Positions 49,076 through 58,099 of a DNA stretch of 64,000 nt are shown here, piece after piece. This DNA is from Paenibacillus sp. 32352 (GTDB taxonomy: Bacteria > Bacillota > Bacilli > Paenibacillales > NBRC-103111): contig NZ_MZNT01000002.1 in assembly GCF_002042965.1 (NCBI RefSeq), forward strand, positions 558,001 to 622,000, written 5' to 3'. The notes below the pieces were generated by a model that saw only the letters and a program-made list of their open reading frames with translations, was not told the origin of the DNA and did not search any database. Numbering within the stretch: position 1 is the stretch's first letter; each line of letters opens with the position of its first letter. The translations under genes and the position numbers were made by a program.

Positions 49076-50407
49076 ATGAACAAAAGAAACCTATCGCTTT
49101 CCATGCTTTCGTTGACTCTAGCGGCCGGTATGCTTGCAGGATGCAGCACTGGGGTGAAGACAGAGCCGCCCAAAGAGACGGCACAGGGGGGTTCAGCAAC
49201 GGCACCGCCTGACAAGCCGATCACTCTTAGCTTCTGGGGCGGCGTACCGGCGGAGAATGGCCCGCAGGCCGTCATTGACGCATGGAACAAAGAAAATCCA
49301 AACATTCAAGTGAAGTATGAGCGCTATGTCAATGATGATGCGGGCAACCTGAAGCTGGATACCGCCTTGATTGCGGAGCAGGGAGTGGATATCTTCGTCA
49401 ATTACACGACACCCGCTTTGAAAAAAAGAATCGATAACGGCGTTGCGCTTGATCTATCGTCGTTTACCGACTACAGCATTGATCAGAAAATGGGCCCACA
49501 GGCAGCTGAATGGAAAATTAATGGAAAATACTACGGGGTTCCTACCAAACGGAATATCTTTTTTATGTGGCTCAACAAGGACGCGCTGGACAAAGCGGGA
49601 TTAAAAGTACCGACGGATTGGACATGGCAGGATCTTCAGGATTATGCAGCCAAGCTGAAAACGGATAAACGCTATGGATTGGTCCAAAGTACCGAGGTTT
49701 ACCCGGATGCAATGGATGGGTCGCTCGCAGCCTCCAAATATGTCAAAGCAGATGGTACCTCCGATTTCAATAACCCGATTGTCGGTACATGGCTGGAAAC
49801 GCTGAACCAAATGATGAAGGATGGCAAATCAACGCCGCCTCTCGGAGAGCAGCTGACGACCAAGATGCCGGTAGAAACTGTCTTCCTCAAAGGGGATGCA
49901 GCGATGCTCAATGCAGGAGAGTGGATATTCCGCAGCTCTAACGATAGGAAAGCGAATCCTCGAGAGTTTAAAATTGCCTTCGCACCGGTGCCTAAAGTGT
50001 CCAAGGATCAAACGAATTTCAAAATCCGCGGAGGCCTAGGAGATGTCATCTCTATCGCGGCCAAAAGTAAAAATAAGGAAGCGGCCTGGAAATTCCTTAA
50101 ATGGTATGCGGACGGCGGGATGCTGCCGATGGCATCCGGAGGACGGCTCCCCGCATCCAAAGACGCCAACGTAGCCGAAGCGACGAAGCTTCTGCTTGGA
50201 AATGCTGCGGACACCTACGATCAGGAATCGCTCAATAAAGTCGTGTTCGGACAATTCGATACGTATAACCGTGATTTGCCGCAGCAGGTTCTTGATCTGC
50301 GCAGAGAAGAGTATGAAAAGTTCTTCCTGGGCAAGCAGGACATTAAGGGGACCCTGGATACGATGGCCAAACGTCATAATGATTTTTTGAATCAAAATAA
50401 AAAGTAG
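49076..50407 (+). CDS. Sugar ABC transporter substrate-binding lipoprotein
   Basis: A 443-residue solute-binding protein (family 1). Signal peptide with lipobox MLAGC; FWGGVPAENGPQAVIDAWNKENP and YYGVPTKRNIFFMWLNKDALDKAGL are typical carbohydrate-binding segments. GGGAGG lies upstream of ATG 49076. It is the first gene of a binding protein-permease-permease set with no ATPase, the usual arrangement with a shared MsmX-like ATPase. Confidence 0.9.
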   Translation: MNKRNLSLSMLSLTLAAGMLAGCSTGVKTEPPKETAQGGSATAPPDKPITLSFWGGVPAENGPQAVIDAWNKENPNIQVKYERYVNDDAGNLKLDTALIAEQGVDIFVNYTTPALKKRIDNGVALDLSSFTDYSIDQKMGPQAAEWKINGKYYGVPTKRNIFFMWLNKDALDKAGLKVPTDWTWQDLQDYAAKLKTDKRYGLVQSTEVYPDAMDGSLAASKYVKADGTSDFNNPIVGTWLETLNQMMKDGKSTPPLGEQLTTKMPVETVFLKGDAAMLNAGEWIFRSSNDRKANPREFKIAFAPVPKVSKDQTNFKIRGGLGDVISIAAKSKNKEAAWKFLKWYADGGMLPMASGGRLPASKDANVAEATKLLLGNAADTYDQESLNKVVFGQFDTYNRDLPQQVLDLRREEYEKFFLGKQDIKGTLDTMAKRHNDFLNQNKK

Positions 50408-50490
50408 AAAGCCGCAAAAGGAGGCTCAATGCAGGAGCTTCCTTTTGTACTAAATGAAGGATAGATTCAGAAATGCCGGGAGGTCATCAC

Positions 50491-51372
50491 ATGAACAACA
50501 GCTGGATGAAACGTCAGAGAAATATCGGGATGCTGTTTATTGCGCCGAACATGCTGGGCGTTCTCGCCTTTTATATACTGCCTGCTCTATTCTCGCTAGG
50601 GCTTGTGTTTACGGATTGGAAATTCGGGAACCCCGTCTTTCATTTCATTGGTCTGGACAATGTCAAACGGCTGCTTCATGACGAGTTGTTTTATATAGCA
50701 TTGAAGAATACGGCGATCTTTTTGCTCTCCGTACCGGTGTCCATGATGCTTGGCTTTATCGTCGCCATTATTTTGAACAACATGGTGTACATGAAAGGAC
50801 TGCTGCGGGCCATGTACTTCATGCCGTATATTACAAGCGGTGTGGCCATAGGGTTCGTCTGGATGCTTCTGTTTCATCCGACGCAGGGGCCGATCAACCA
50901 GTTTTTGACGAAAATCGGAATACAGCATCCGCCGCAATGGTTCGGGTCAATGGAAACGTCCATGTACGCGATGGATGTGATCTGGATCTGGTTTCTGCTC
51001 GGATATAACATGATTATTTATTTGGCGGCTCTGCAGGAGATATCGGGTGACTTATTGGAGGCGGCCAGGATAGACGGGGCGCATAGCTGGACGATCATCA
51101 GAAGGATTGTGTTCCCGCTTGTAAGTCCTACTACCTTCCTGCTGCTGATTACGGGCTTGATTATGACGATCAAAACCTTCGGCATTATTGAAGCGACAAC
51201 GCAAGGAGGGCCTGGGAACAGCACGACGATTTTATCATTGTTCGTTTACAAAACCGCCTTTTCATACTACGAAATGGGATATGCCTCGGCGATCTCCTGG
51301 GCATTGTTTCTTATTATTCTCTTTATCACGCTGATCCAGTGGTATGGACAGAAAAAATGGGTTCATTATTAA
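50491..51372 (+). CDS. Sugar ABC transporter permease 1
   Basis: A 293-residue permease with six helices, of the LplB/MalF (shorter) type; the EAA loop is LLEAARIDGAHSWTIIRRIVFPLVSP. GGGAGG is seven bases before ATG 50491; an in-frame ATG at 50473 is upstream. Confidence 0.9.
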   Translation: MNNSWMKRQRNIGMLFIAPNMLGVLAFYILPALFSLGLVFTDWKFGNPVFHFIGLDNVKRLLHDELFYIALKNTAIFLLSVPVSMMLGFIVAIILNNMVYMKGLLRAMYFMPYITSGVAIGFVWMLLFHPTQGPINQFLTKIGIQHPPQWFGSMETSMYAMDVIWIWFLLGYNMIIYLAALQEISGDLLEAARIDGAHSWTIIRRIVFPLVSPTTFLLLITGLIMTIKTFGIIEATTQGGPGNSTTILSLFVYKTAFSYYEMGYASAISWALFLIILFITLIQWYGQKKWVHY

Positions 51373-51394
51373 CGGAAAGAGGGTAAGCAATAAA

Positions 51395-52249
51395 ATGACG
51401 GGCGGACAACAAAGGCTGCAATTGAAATCCATTCCTATAGGGAAGCTGCTCTTAACTCTAATCATGCTGGTTCTGGCGGTGTCAACCGTACTGCCTTTTT
51501 TGTGGATGATCAGCACTTCCTTCAAAACGCCGGCAGAAGTCTTTGATTACCCGATATCTTGGATTCCGAAGCATTGGGTAATGGAGCATCATGAAAAAAT
51601 ATGGCTCGGGGAAAACAGCTTCATCAGGTACTATTTGAATTCGCTCAAGATAGCGATTGTATCTACGGCGGGAGCAACCTTCCTATCGGCGTTCGCCGCC
51701 TACGGGTTCTCCCGGGTGGAATTCAAGGGCAGGGATGCATTGTTTGTACTTTATTTATCCATGATGATGGTGCCTCCCCAGGTGCTTTTTGTACCCAAAT
51801 TTATCATGTTTAACTGGTTCGGCATTTATAATACGCATTGGGCATTGATATTGCCCGGTATGTTCACGATTCTCGGTGTGTTTCTGATGCGGCAATTTAT
51901 GATCTCGATTCCGAAGGAAATATCGGAGTCGGCCTTTATCGACGGGGCAGGGCATTTTCGAATCTTTTGGCAGCTGATGCTACCATTGGCGAAGCCGGCT
52001 CTTGCTACTCTGGCCATTATTGATTTCTCATGGCATTGGAACGATTATGAGAACGCGATCGTCTTTTTGATCGACCGGAAGCTGTTTACCGTACCGTTAG
52101 GACTGCAAAATTTCATTCTGGAGTTCAATATTGACTATAATGGCATGATGGCTGCAACTTCGGCAGGAATCATCCCGATTCTGATTGTCTTCCTGCTGGG
52201 GCAAAAGTATATTATTCAAGGCGTATCCAATACGGCGGTAAAAGGATAA
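51395..52249 (+). CDS. Sugar ABC transporter permease 2
   Basis: A 284-residue permease of the MalG/AraQ type, with EAA loop ISESAFIDGAGHFRIFWQLMLPLAKP and C-terminal VKG. GAGGG lies upstream of ATG 51395. It closes the operon and is followed by a strong terminator. Confidence 0.9.
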   Translation: MTGGQQRLQLKSIPIGKLLLTLIMLVLAVSTVLPFLWMISTSFKTPAEVFDYPISWIPKHWVMEHHEKIWLGENSFIRYYLNSLKIAIVSTAGATFLSAFAAYGFSRVEFKGRDALFVLYLSMMMVPPQVLFVPKFIMFNWFGIYNTHWALILPGMFTILGVFLMRQFMISIPKEISESAFIDGAGHFRIFWQLMLPLAKPALATLAIIDFSWHWNDYENAIVFLIDRKLFTVPLGLQNFILEFNIDYNGMMAATSAGIIPILIVFLLGQKYIIQGVSNTAVKG

Positions 52250-52258
52250 AGCGTAAAG

Positions 52259-52297
52259 ATCCACTCCGGTGCAATAGCAGAAGGAGTGGATTTTTTG
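52259..52297 (+). terminator. terminator after sugar ABC operon
   Basis: ATCCACTCC (52259-52267) pairs with GGAGTGGAT (52283-52291), followed by six T. Confidence 0.85.
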
Positions 52298-52345
52298 CGT
52301 TATGCGCGGAATGCATACAGTAACATGAGGGGCAACATAAAAGGA

Positions 52346-52376
52346 AGCGCCCTTTATGGTTTTTCATAAGGGCGCC
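52346..52376 (-). terminator. terminator after FAD oxidoreductase gene
   Basis: GCGCCCTT..ATG pairs with CAT..AAGGGCGC. In the minus direction it is followed by TTCCTTTTAT. Confidence 0.65.
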
Positions 52377-52396
52377 TAATCTATTAACTGATTAGT

Positions 52397-54646
52397 TTAC
52401 TCGTAGCAGCGAACCTCGACGATTTCCGCCCGATCGCTGCCGTTTGTTGAACTTATCACGATCCGAAGCTTGCCGGTGGTTACGGCGGCAGGGAGTCTAT
52501 GGATTTTTTTGCGGATATGGTTGCTCTGCTCTTCCACTAGCGTAATCCATTCCTCCTGAACCCATGCTTGTATTTTATAATCTTTGACAAGCTCTGGAAT
52601 GACTTCGAACGGGGTACGGTGATGGTGAAGATTGATTAAGTCCTCATTCACGTCGTCATTGAAGGTGATGTGTATGCAGCTGATCCTGGCGGGCTCCTTC
52701 CAATGCAGCTCCAGCCATTCCGGCTTGCCTTGCGTCATAGGCTGTGACGACCACATATGCGGCCCCCCGTAAGGACGGAGATAGCCGTCTGTCGCTTTGG
52801 ATGCGGCAAGTGCATCGGAAGGGGAACGAAGCTTGAAGCAAAACGGACTTCTAACGAAGGATTTGCCGCTCCACTCGATAACAGGTTGATGCTGGTGCAT
52901 CTCCCCGAAATCATGAGAGCTTTGTGCATCCATCGCATGTTGGAAGGAAAGTACGCCGCTTAGCGGGCGATCCGACAAATGCAGCGATAGATCCGGATTA
53001 TGCTTAATGATGATAAAAGCATTCTGTGCTTGCTCCGGATGCCAGCATAGATCCGCCGCAATCCACTGCTTAGCACCTGCAGTAACGCTAACCTTGACGG
53101 AGGTTACGTGCGTATGGGGGACATAGTTTTGAGGCATCCCTGTGCTCCACAGCTCAAGCTGAAGCTCAGTCTCACATGCAGCGTCGACAAGCAGCTCGAT
53201 ACCTTCCATGCAGGGATCGACAGGTACGATCAAGCCGTAGTCCTTAGCCATTGCAACTGCTCCTTTGGATTGTACCAACTCAAGCTGCGTAAGCGAGCTA
53301 GAAGCATTCACCTCTGCGCGAAGCGCCAAATCTGACGCATCGGTGTTGTTCAGGCCGAGAACGGATGCATCCTGGCGCAGCAGCGTCTGCTGAAGCTCGT
53401 GCAAGTGCTCGGCGTGTAGAAGACGGGGAGTAATATTTTTCATAGAGCACAACGCGGCCCCGGTTCCCGCTGCTTCTCCCATGACCGCACAGGTTGCCAT
53501 AACCCGGGTCGTGCCGAATGCCACATGGGAAGCACTGATATTGCGGCCTGCCATCAGCATATTGCTTACGTTGGCAGAGTAGAGGGACCGGAAAGGAATA
53601 TGGTAGCTTCCATCCATATGCATATGCTTGGACCCCTTGGAGGTCGAGTACATTCCTTGCGGAGGATGAAGGTCGATGGACCATCCGCCGAAGGCTACGC
53701 GGTCCTCAAACTCTGCCTGAGCAATCACATCATTTTGATTCAGCACGTAATCGCCGATAAAGCGTCTATATTCTCTTTTGCCTGGTAAGGAGCCAATCCA
53801 TTCCAATGTCAGGTTGTCGGCATTGAAACGGCCTGAATTTTTGATGTAATCCCAAATGCCATAAATAACCGAAGACAGCTCGTCACGAATTCGCTCATTA
53901 TCATGAACGGTGTCCAATTCTCCGCCCCATTCGATCCACCAGTAGGCGCAGCCATTATCGCCGCTTCGAATGACACGGTTTAAGGGAATCGGAGTTCGGG
54001 TAATATCCTTGGCAAAGCTCGGCGCTATATATTTCACCGGATGCCCGGCATCCTTCGTATAGAACAAGAGGGTGCTGCCCAGCGTAACCTCGTCACTTAC
54101 TAACGGTGCCCATTCTTCCTCGTACTCTTCCTGAGCCTCCCTGCCGATGCGGTACTTGGCCCCCGCAAGAAAACCGACGAGCCCATCTCCGGTGCAATCG
54201 AGGTACATTTTGCTTTCAAAGCGAATGTTCCGTTCTGAGCCCATCATCCAGCCGGTAACCGATGTGATCGTGCGATTGTGTTCATCACCGGCCGCTTCCA
54301 CTTCATGTACATCCGTATTAAGGAAGAGGGTTATATTGCTTTCCGCCTTCACCTTCTCCAAAATGACCAAATCCCATAGATACGGGTTTCCATCGATATT
54401 GCGGTACTGATTTTCCACAAACAGCTCCCCCATAATACCGGTTTCACGAGCATACCGATGAACGCCATGGGAGGTTGCGCCGCAAACCCAGACCCGCACC
54501 TCGCTGCTGGAATTCCCGCCCAGGACGGGACGGTTTTGCACGAGAGAGACGGTTTGACCTAGTCGCGCCGCAGCGATAGCGGCACAAACACCGGCCAACC
54601 CTCCGCCGATCACTGTAATATCCGAGACAATGGTTTCATATCGCAT
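52397..54646 (-). CDS. FAD-dependent oxidoreductase (FAD_oxidored family)
   Basis: A 749-residue flavoprotein. The FAD-binding site is VIGGGLAGVCAAIAAARLG near the N-terminus, followed by LGGNSSSEVRVW, and further GDGLVGFLAGA and RNISASHVAFGTTRVMATCAVMGEAAGTGAAL. The C-terminal ~250 residues are beta-rich with a discoidin/F5-8-like look (GKPEWLELHWKEPARISCIHITF). Related proteins act on carbohydrate-derived substrates in Paenibacillus catabolic clusters. It lies next to the sugar importer and diverges from an AraC gene, which suggests both serve one substrate. It has no signal peptide. Confidence 0.8.
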   Translation of the reverse strand: MRYETIVSDITVIGGGLAGVCAAIAAARLGQTVSLVQNRPVLGGNSSSEVRVWVCGATSHGVHRYARETGIMGELFVENQYRNIDGNPYLWDLVILEKVKAESNITLFLNTDVHEVEAAGDEHNRTITSVTGWMMGSERNIRFESKMYLDCTGDGLVGFLAGAKYRIGREAQEEYEEEWAPLVSDEVTLGSTLLFYTKDAGHPVKYIAPSFAKDITRTPIPLNRVIRSGDNGCAYWWIEWGGELDTVHDNERIRDELSSVIYGIWDYIKNSGRFNADNLTLEWIGSLPGKREYRRFIGDYVLNQNDVIAQAEFEDRVAFGGWSIDLHPPQGMYSTSKGSKHMHMDGSYHIPFRSLYSANVSNMLMAGRNISASHVAFGTTRVMATCAVMGEAAGTGAALCSMKNITPRLLHAEHLHELQQTLLRQDASVLGLNNTDASDLALRAEVNASSSLTQLELVQSKGAVAMAKDYGLIVPVDPCMEGIELLVDAACETELQLELWSTGMPQNYVPHTHVTSVKVSVTAGAKQWIAADLCWHPEQAQNAFIIIKHNPDLSLHLSDRPLSGVLSFQHAMDAQSSHDFGEMHQHQPVIEWSGKSFVRSPFCFKLRSPSDALAASKATDGYLRPYGGPHMWSSQPMTQGKPEWLELHWKEPARISCIHITFNDDVNEDLINLHHHRTPFEVIPELVKDYKIQAWVQEEWITLVEEQSNHIRKKIHRLPAAVTTGKLRIVISSTNGSDRAEIVEVRCYE

Positions 54647-54776
54647 AGTTCCGAGAACACCTCACTGTTGAATTATTATATATCCTTGATTTCATTGTAA
54701 GATACATCATTTTCTTTTTACATACATGGAGTTACAATAGACATATACTTTATTTCACAATTAAGCAGGTGGTTTT

Positions 54777-55559
54777 TTGTCATTCCGCGATATGGAGTTA
54801 AAGCTGATTTCGCATGTGTATTGGTACCAAAAGCCCGAATTCATGCTCCCATCCGATACTTATCCTTGCTGGACTTTGTTTGCGGTAGAGGACGGCCGAT
54901 TTCATTACTCTATAGGGGAGGAGAGTGGAGAGGCCGGGTTTGGCGATATGGTTCTTTGCCCGCCTAACATGCCTTTTATCAGAAGAACGCTGGAGCCTTT
55001 AACCTTTCATTTTCTTCAATTTGTATGGCTGATGGAGCCTTCTTATTTGGAAGAAGGACGATGGAATGGCAAGCTTACCGTAAGAGATACGGAGCGTTTG
55101 AGTTCTAACTACAAATATTTGAGGACAATAACCGGGTGGGATGAAGTGAGTATGCTGCATAAGCAGCACATGCTGAGCGATATGCTGAGACTGGTTATCC
55201 TGGAGCAAGGTGCCCGGGATGTTGGGAGTACTCAACGCGACACACTTATGGATGAGGCTAGAAAAAGGTTGACCGAAAGAGCCTACAACAACTTCTCCAT
55301 GAAGGAATTGTCGGATCAGCTTAAGCTTACACCGGTACAATTCACTCGCAGATTCCGCAAAGCCTTTGGTGAAACTCCATCAGAGCTGCTGAACGAAATC
55401 AGGCTTACCCGAGCCAGGCATTTGCTGGAAGGGACGACGCTGAAGCTAGACGAAATCGCCGAGCAGTGCGGATATGAGAACGGATTTTATTTGAGCCGGG
55501 TTTTCTCGAAGAAAACCGGAATGCCTCCATCTGTATATCGGAGCTTGTACAGGGTGTAG
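54777..55559 (+). CDS. AraC family transcriptional regulator
   Basis: A 260-residue regulator with a cupin-type N-terminal domain (WTLFAVEDGRFHYSI, GDMVLCPPNMPF) and a C-terminal AraC domain (FSMKELSDQLKLTPVQFTRRFRKAFGETP, KLDEIAEQCGYENGFYLSRVFSKKTGMPPSVYR). The start is TTG 54777, five bases after AGGTGG; ATG 54792 is an alternative. It diverges from the FAD oxidoreductase gene and probably controls it (inference). Confidence 0.85.
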   Translation: MSFRDMELKLISHVYWYQKPEFMLPSDTYPCWTLFAVEDGRFHYSIGEESGEAGFGDMVLCPPNMPFIRRTLEPLTFHFLQFVWLMEPSYLEEGRWNGKLTVRDTERLSSNYKYLRTITGWDEVSMLHKQHMLSDMLRLVILEQGARDVGSTQRDTLMDEARKRLTERAYNNFSMKELSDQLKLTPVQFTRRFRKAFGETPSELLNEIRLTRARHLLEGTTLKLDEIAEQCGYENGFYLSRVFSKKTGMPPSVYRSLYRV

Positions 55560-55672
55560 GGAAGAATGGCGGCGACAATATTGGAAAGATAATCCCCTTT
55601 GGTATATACTGGGATTTACGAGCTTGAGAATAGGTTCTCGCATTAGGAATCTTACCAAAAGGACTGAGCGAT

Positions 55673-55891
55673 ATGAGGCTTCCATACAAAATAGGGTATA
55701 TCGGCTGTCTTGTATGGCTGTTATGTTTATTTTGCGCCTTCGTCATCTGTGATGACTATGACGATTTGATGATGACCTGGATTGTTGTTGCGACGGCCGT
55801 AGGCCTGATCCTATTTCCTGCCTATTTCATTGCCGTTCTTGTCTTTTATAGCTTGAGCTGTTTCGTTGTAAGAATCCGACGGGGGGATTAA
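55673..55891 (+). CDS. Small two-helix membrane protein (72 aa)
   Basis: A 72-residue protein with two hydrophobic segments (IGCLVWLLCLFCAFVI and WIVVATAVGLILFPAYFIAV) split by an acidic loop (CDDYDDLMM) and a basic C-terminus. The ribosome site (AAGGA) is weak and distant. Family not recognised. Confidence 0.5.
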   Translation: MRLPYKIGYIGCLVWLLCLFCAFVICDDYDDLMMTWIVVATAVGLILFPAYFIAVLVFYSLSCFVVRIRRGD

Positions 55892-55989
55892 GGGGGAAGG
55901 CGCCACTCGAACTTGGAGGAAAATGGAGAGTTACATAAAAATAACGATTTTTGGAACGAAATAGCCGATTCATAGTCTGCCAAAACAAA

Positions 55990-56018
55990 AAGGACCGCAC
56001 ATAGCGGTTTTTTACTTT
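55990..56018. terminator. short terminator-like hairpin
   Basis: ACCGC pairs with GCGGT around ACATA, followed by TTTTTAC. Apart from this, 55892-56224 shows nothing clear. Confidence 0.5.
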
Positions 56019-56224
56019 TATAAAGTGATTATCCGGAATCCAATAACGAACGGTTTGCCAAAAACAAGCAATGATAAGGTGTCGTGTTTTTACAATACAG
56101 GTTTTCTCGATTTTGATAGGATAATACAGATCAAGACTTATTTCGCAAGGTGGGGTAGTGCACACTTGAAGTGGATTAAATTGATGAGGTTTGTGTCCGC
56201 TTGAATGATTAGGAGGCGATCCAT

Positions 56225-56818
56225 GTGGTAAAAAAATCAAGTGACTTGCCGGTCATTTCCTTCGCCGATCCGCTGTCTTTTGAGAGCTGGCTCGAAGTGA
56301 ATTGCGAAATCTCACCCGGCATCCGATTACAGATTGCGAAAAAGAACTCCGGCGTCGTTACCATTTCCTATAACGAAGCGCTCGAAGTTGCCTTATGTTA
56401 TGGATGGATAGACAGTCAGAAAGAAGCTTTCGATGAGAAAACATGGCTGCAGCGGTTCACTCCGCGCGGGGCCAAAAGCATCTGGTCGAAAGTCAATAAA
56501 GACAAGGCGGAACTGCTGATCCTAAACGGGAGAATGAAGACTCCAGGATATAAGGCAATTGAAGAAGCCAAAAAGAACGGGAACTGGGATAAGGCCTACG
56601 AATCACAAAGCATCGCCTCACTGCCTGAGGACTTCGCAATCGAGTTGGAGCGCAGCGCCAAGGCTAAGGCGTTCTACGATACGCTTGACAGACAAAATAA
56701 ATACGCGATCTTGTTTCGAATTCACAATGCCAAAAAGAAAGAAACTCGAGAAAAGCGGATCCGGCAGTTCATTCAAATGTTGGAGGAAGGCAAAAAAATC
56801 TATCCTTCATCCTCTTAA
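56225..56818 (+). CDS. YdeI/OmpD-associated family protein
   Basis: A 197-residue protein of the YdeI family (bacteriocin-protection-like). Typical segments are YNEALEVALCYGWIDSQKEAFDEKTWLQRFTPRGAKSIWSKVN and the C-terminal AKKKETREKRIRQFIQMLEEGKKI. The molecular role is unknown. GTG 56225 is eight bases after AGGAGG. Confidence 0.82.
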   Translation: MVKKSSDLPVISFADPLSFESWLEVNCEISPGIRLQIAKKNSGVVTISYNEALEVALCYGWIDSQKEAFDEKTWLQRFTPRGAKSIWSKVNKDKAELLILNGRMKTPGYKAIEEAKKNGNWDKAYESQSIASLPEDFAIELERSAKAKAFYDTLDRQNKYAILFRIHNAKKKETREKRIRQFIQMLEEGKKIYPSSS

Positions 56819-57023
56819 GACAGATGAACAAGAATCAGAAATCGTTCCAAACTTTACACAAATTATGACAAAGAGATTACAATGAAGACGGACTAAAAAC
56901 CGGATGCCGCACTTATTATGCAGTACCCGGATGTCATGAAGGGGCCCGAGATAGATGGTCAAGAGACTTAGGCGAATCAGAGAGCCCCGTATACAGTAAG
57001 TTGAATAAAAAGGGAGACGGCCC

Positions 57024-57056
57024 ATGTTCCAGTTACTAAGAGCATGGGCTAAAAAA
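57024..57056 (-). terminator. terminator of second YjcZ-like gene
   Basis: GCCCATG pairs with CATGGGC (on plus 57020-57050 region); in the minus direction T-rich sequence CTCCCTTTTTAT follows. Confidence 0.5.
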
Positions 57057-57149
57057 TTAGATAAAACAGCCACAAAGGACAATGACTAACAGAATATAAA
57101 GAACCAAAATAGTTCCAGTGCTTGTAAAGATTCCACCTACACCACCCAT
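57057..57149 (-). CDS. YjcZ family sporulation-type small protein (30 aa)
   Basis: A 30-residue ORF: MGGVGGIFTS followed by a hydrophobic helix (TGTILVLYILLVIVLCGCFI). It has the same pattern as the 40-residue peptide at 14057. AAGGAGG lies seven bases upstream of the ATG. The region 57150-57435 upstream holds only the ArsR-type promoter. Confidence 0.75.
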   Translation of the reverse strand: MGGVGGIFTSTGTILVLYILLVIVLCGCFI

Positions 57150-57349
57150 TTTGAATCCTCCTTCCAATTTGTCTTGAGGTTGTTACCCCAAAATCAGGTT
57201 ATGCGGGATACATATCTAATGTTTGGACGTTTGTCATGGGGTCACATTTATCATTGAGAAAATGCTCGAAACAATACCAAGCGATGTCTTTCATCCTGGC
57301 ACCTATCCCAACAAGATGAAATTTAGACAGTAAGTACGAACAAAAACCA

Positions 57350-57378
57350 TTGACAAATGCATTGAAATGGGATAAATT
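57350..57378 (+). promoter_or_regulatory. SigA promoter of ArsR-DUF2087 gene
   Basis: TTGACA (57350-57355), 17-base spacer, TAAATT (57373-57378). A perfect consensus -35. Confidence 0.65.
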
Positions 57379-57392
57379 GTATTTTAATCAAT

Positions 57393-57404
57393 ATCTAATT
57401 AGAT
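57393..57404. promoter_or_regulatory. 12-bp palindromic operator-like site
   Basis: ATCTAATTAGAT, fifteen bases downstream of the -10 box and about 30 bases before the start codon. A candidate autoregulatory site for the ArsR-type protein. Confidence 0.45.
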
Positions 57405-57435
57405 GAATATTTAAATTAAAAGGTGTGATACTAGG

Positions 57436-58041
57436 ATGCAGTTAGATAAGCTCGTCACTTACCACAAGGCACTTGCAGATCCTACGCGTATCAAGATGCT
57501 GCTCCTGCTTGCGGATGGGGAGTTGAACGGCCAAGTACTGGCCGAGAAATGCTTCTTATCGGCGGCTACGATTACTCATCATGCAGCCAAGCTGAGAGAA
57601 GCGGGATTGATCAATGAGCGAAGAGATAAGAATACGATTTACTTCTCCCTCAATCATTACTTTATCAAAAGCAATGCAATGGCAACGGTCGACTTCATTT
57701 ATAAGAAACAGACGGGAACAGGAGGGACGGAACCTATGGATGAGAAAAACAAGCGTTTGGCGGCTTCGGTGATCAAAAATTTTATGACCTCCGATGGAAG
57801 ATTGAAGCATATCCCGGCACAGCTAAAGAAAAAGCTGATCGTACTTGAGCATTTGGTGCTTCAGTTAGAGCAGGGGCGCCGGTATTCGGAGAAAGAAGTG
57901 AATGAATTTATTAAAACGTATCACGATGATTTTGCTACGATCCGCAGAGAGTTTATTATGCATCAATTTTTATATAGAGAAAATGAGGTCTACGAAGTGA
58001 ATCCGCGTGAGCTGTGGGCTCGGTGGGAGACGCTCGCATAA
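57436..58041 (+). CDS. ArsR-family regulator with DUF2087 domain
   Basis: A 201-residue protein. The N-terminal half is an ArsR-type winged helix (LADPTRIKMLLLLADGELNGQVLAEKCFLSAATITHHAAKLREAGLI). The C-terminal part is DUF2087-like (IKNFMTSDGRLKHIPAQLKKKLIVLEHLV, YHDDFATIRREFI). No metal-binding CxC is seen. AGGTG is a weak ribosome site before ATG 57436. A palindrome in the promoter suggests autoregulation. Confidence 0.83.
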   Translation: MQLDKLVTYHKALADPTRIKMLLLLADGELNGQVLAEKCFLSAATITHHAAKLREAGLINERRDKNTIYFSLNHYFIKSNAMATVDFIYKKQTGTGGTEPMDEKNKRLAASVIKNFMTSDGRLKHIPAQLKKKLIVLEHLVLQLEQGRRYSEKEVNEFIKTYHDDFATIRREFIMHQFLYRENEVYEVNPRELWARWETLA

Positions 58042-58099
58042 GGACAGAGGAGCTGTAAAGAAACCGGATGCCCTGCAAAGTGCACCCGGTTCTATTCTG

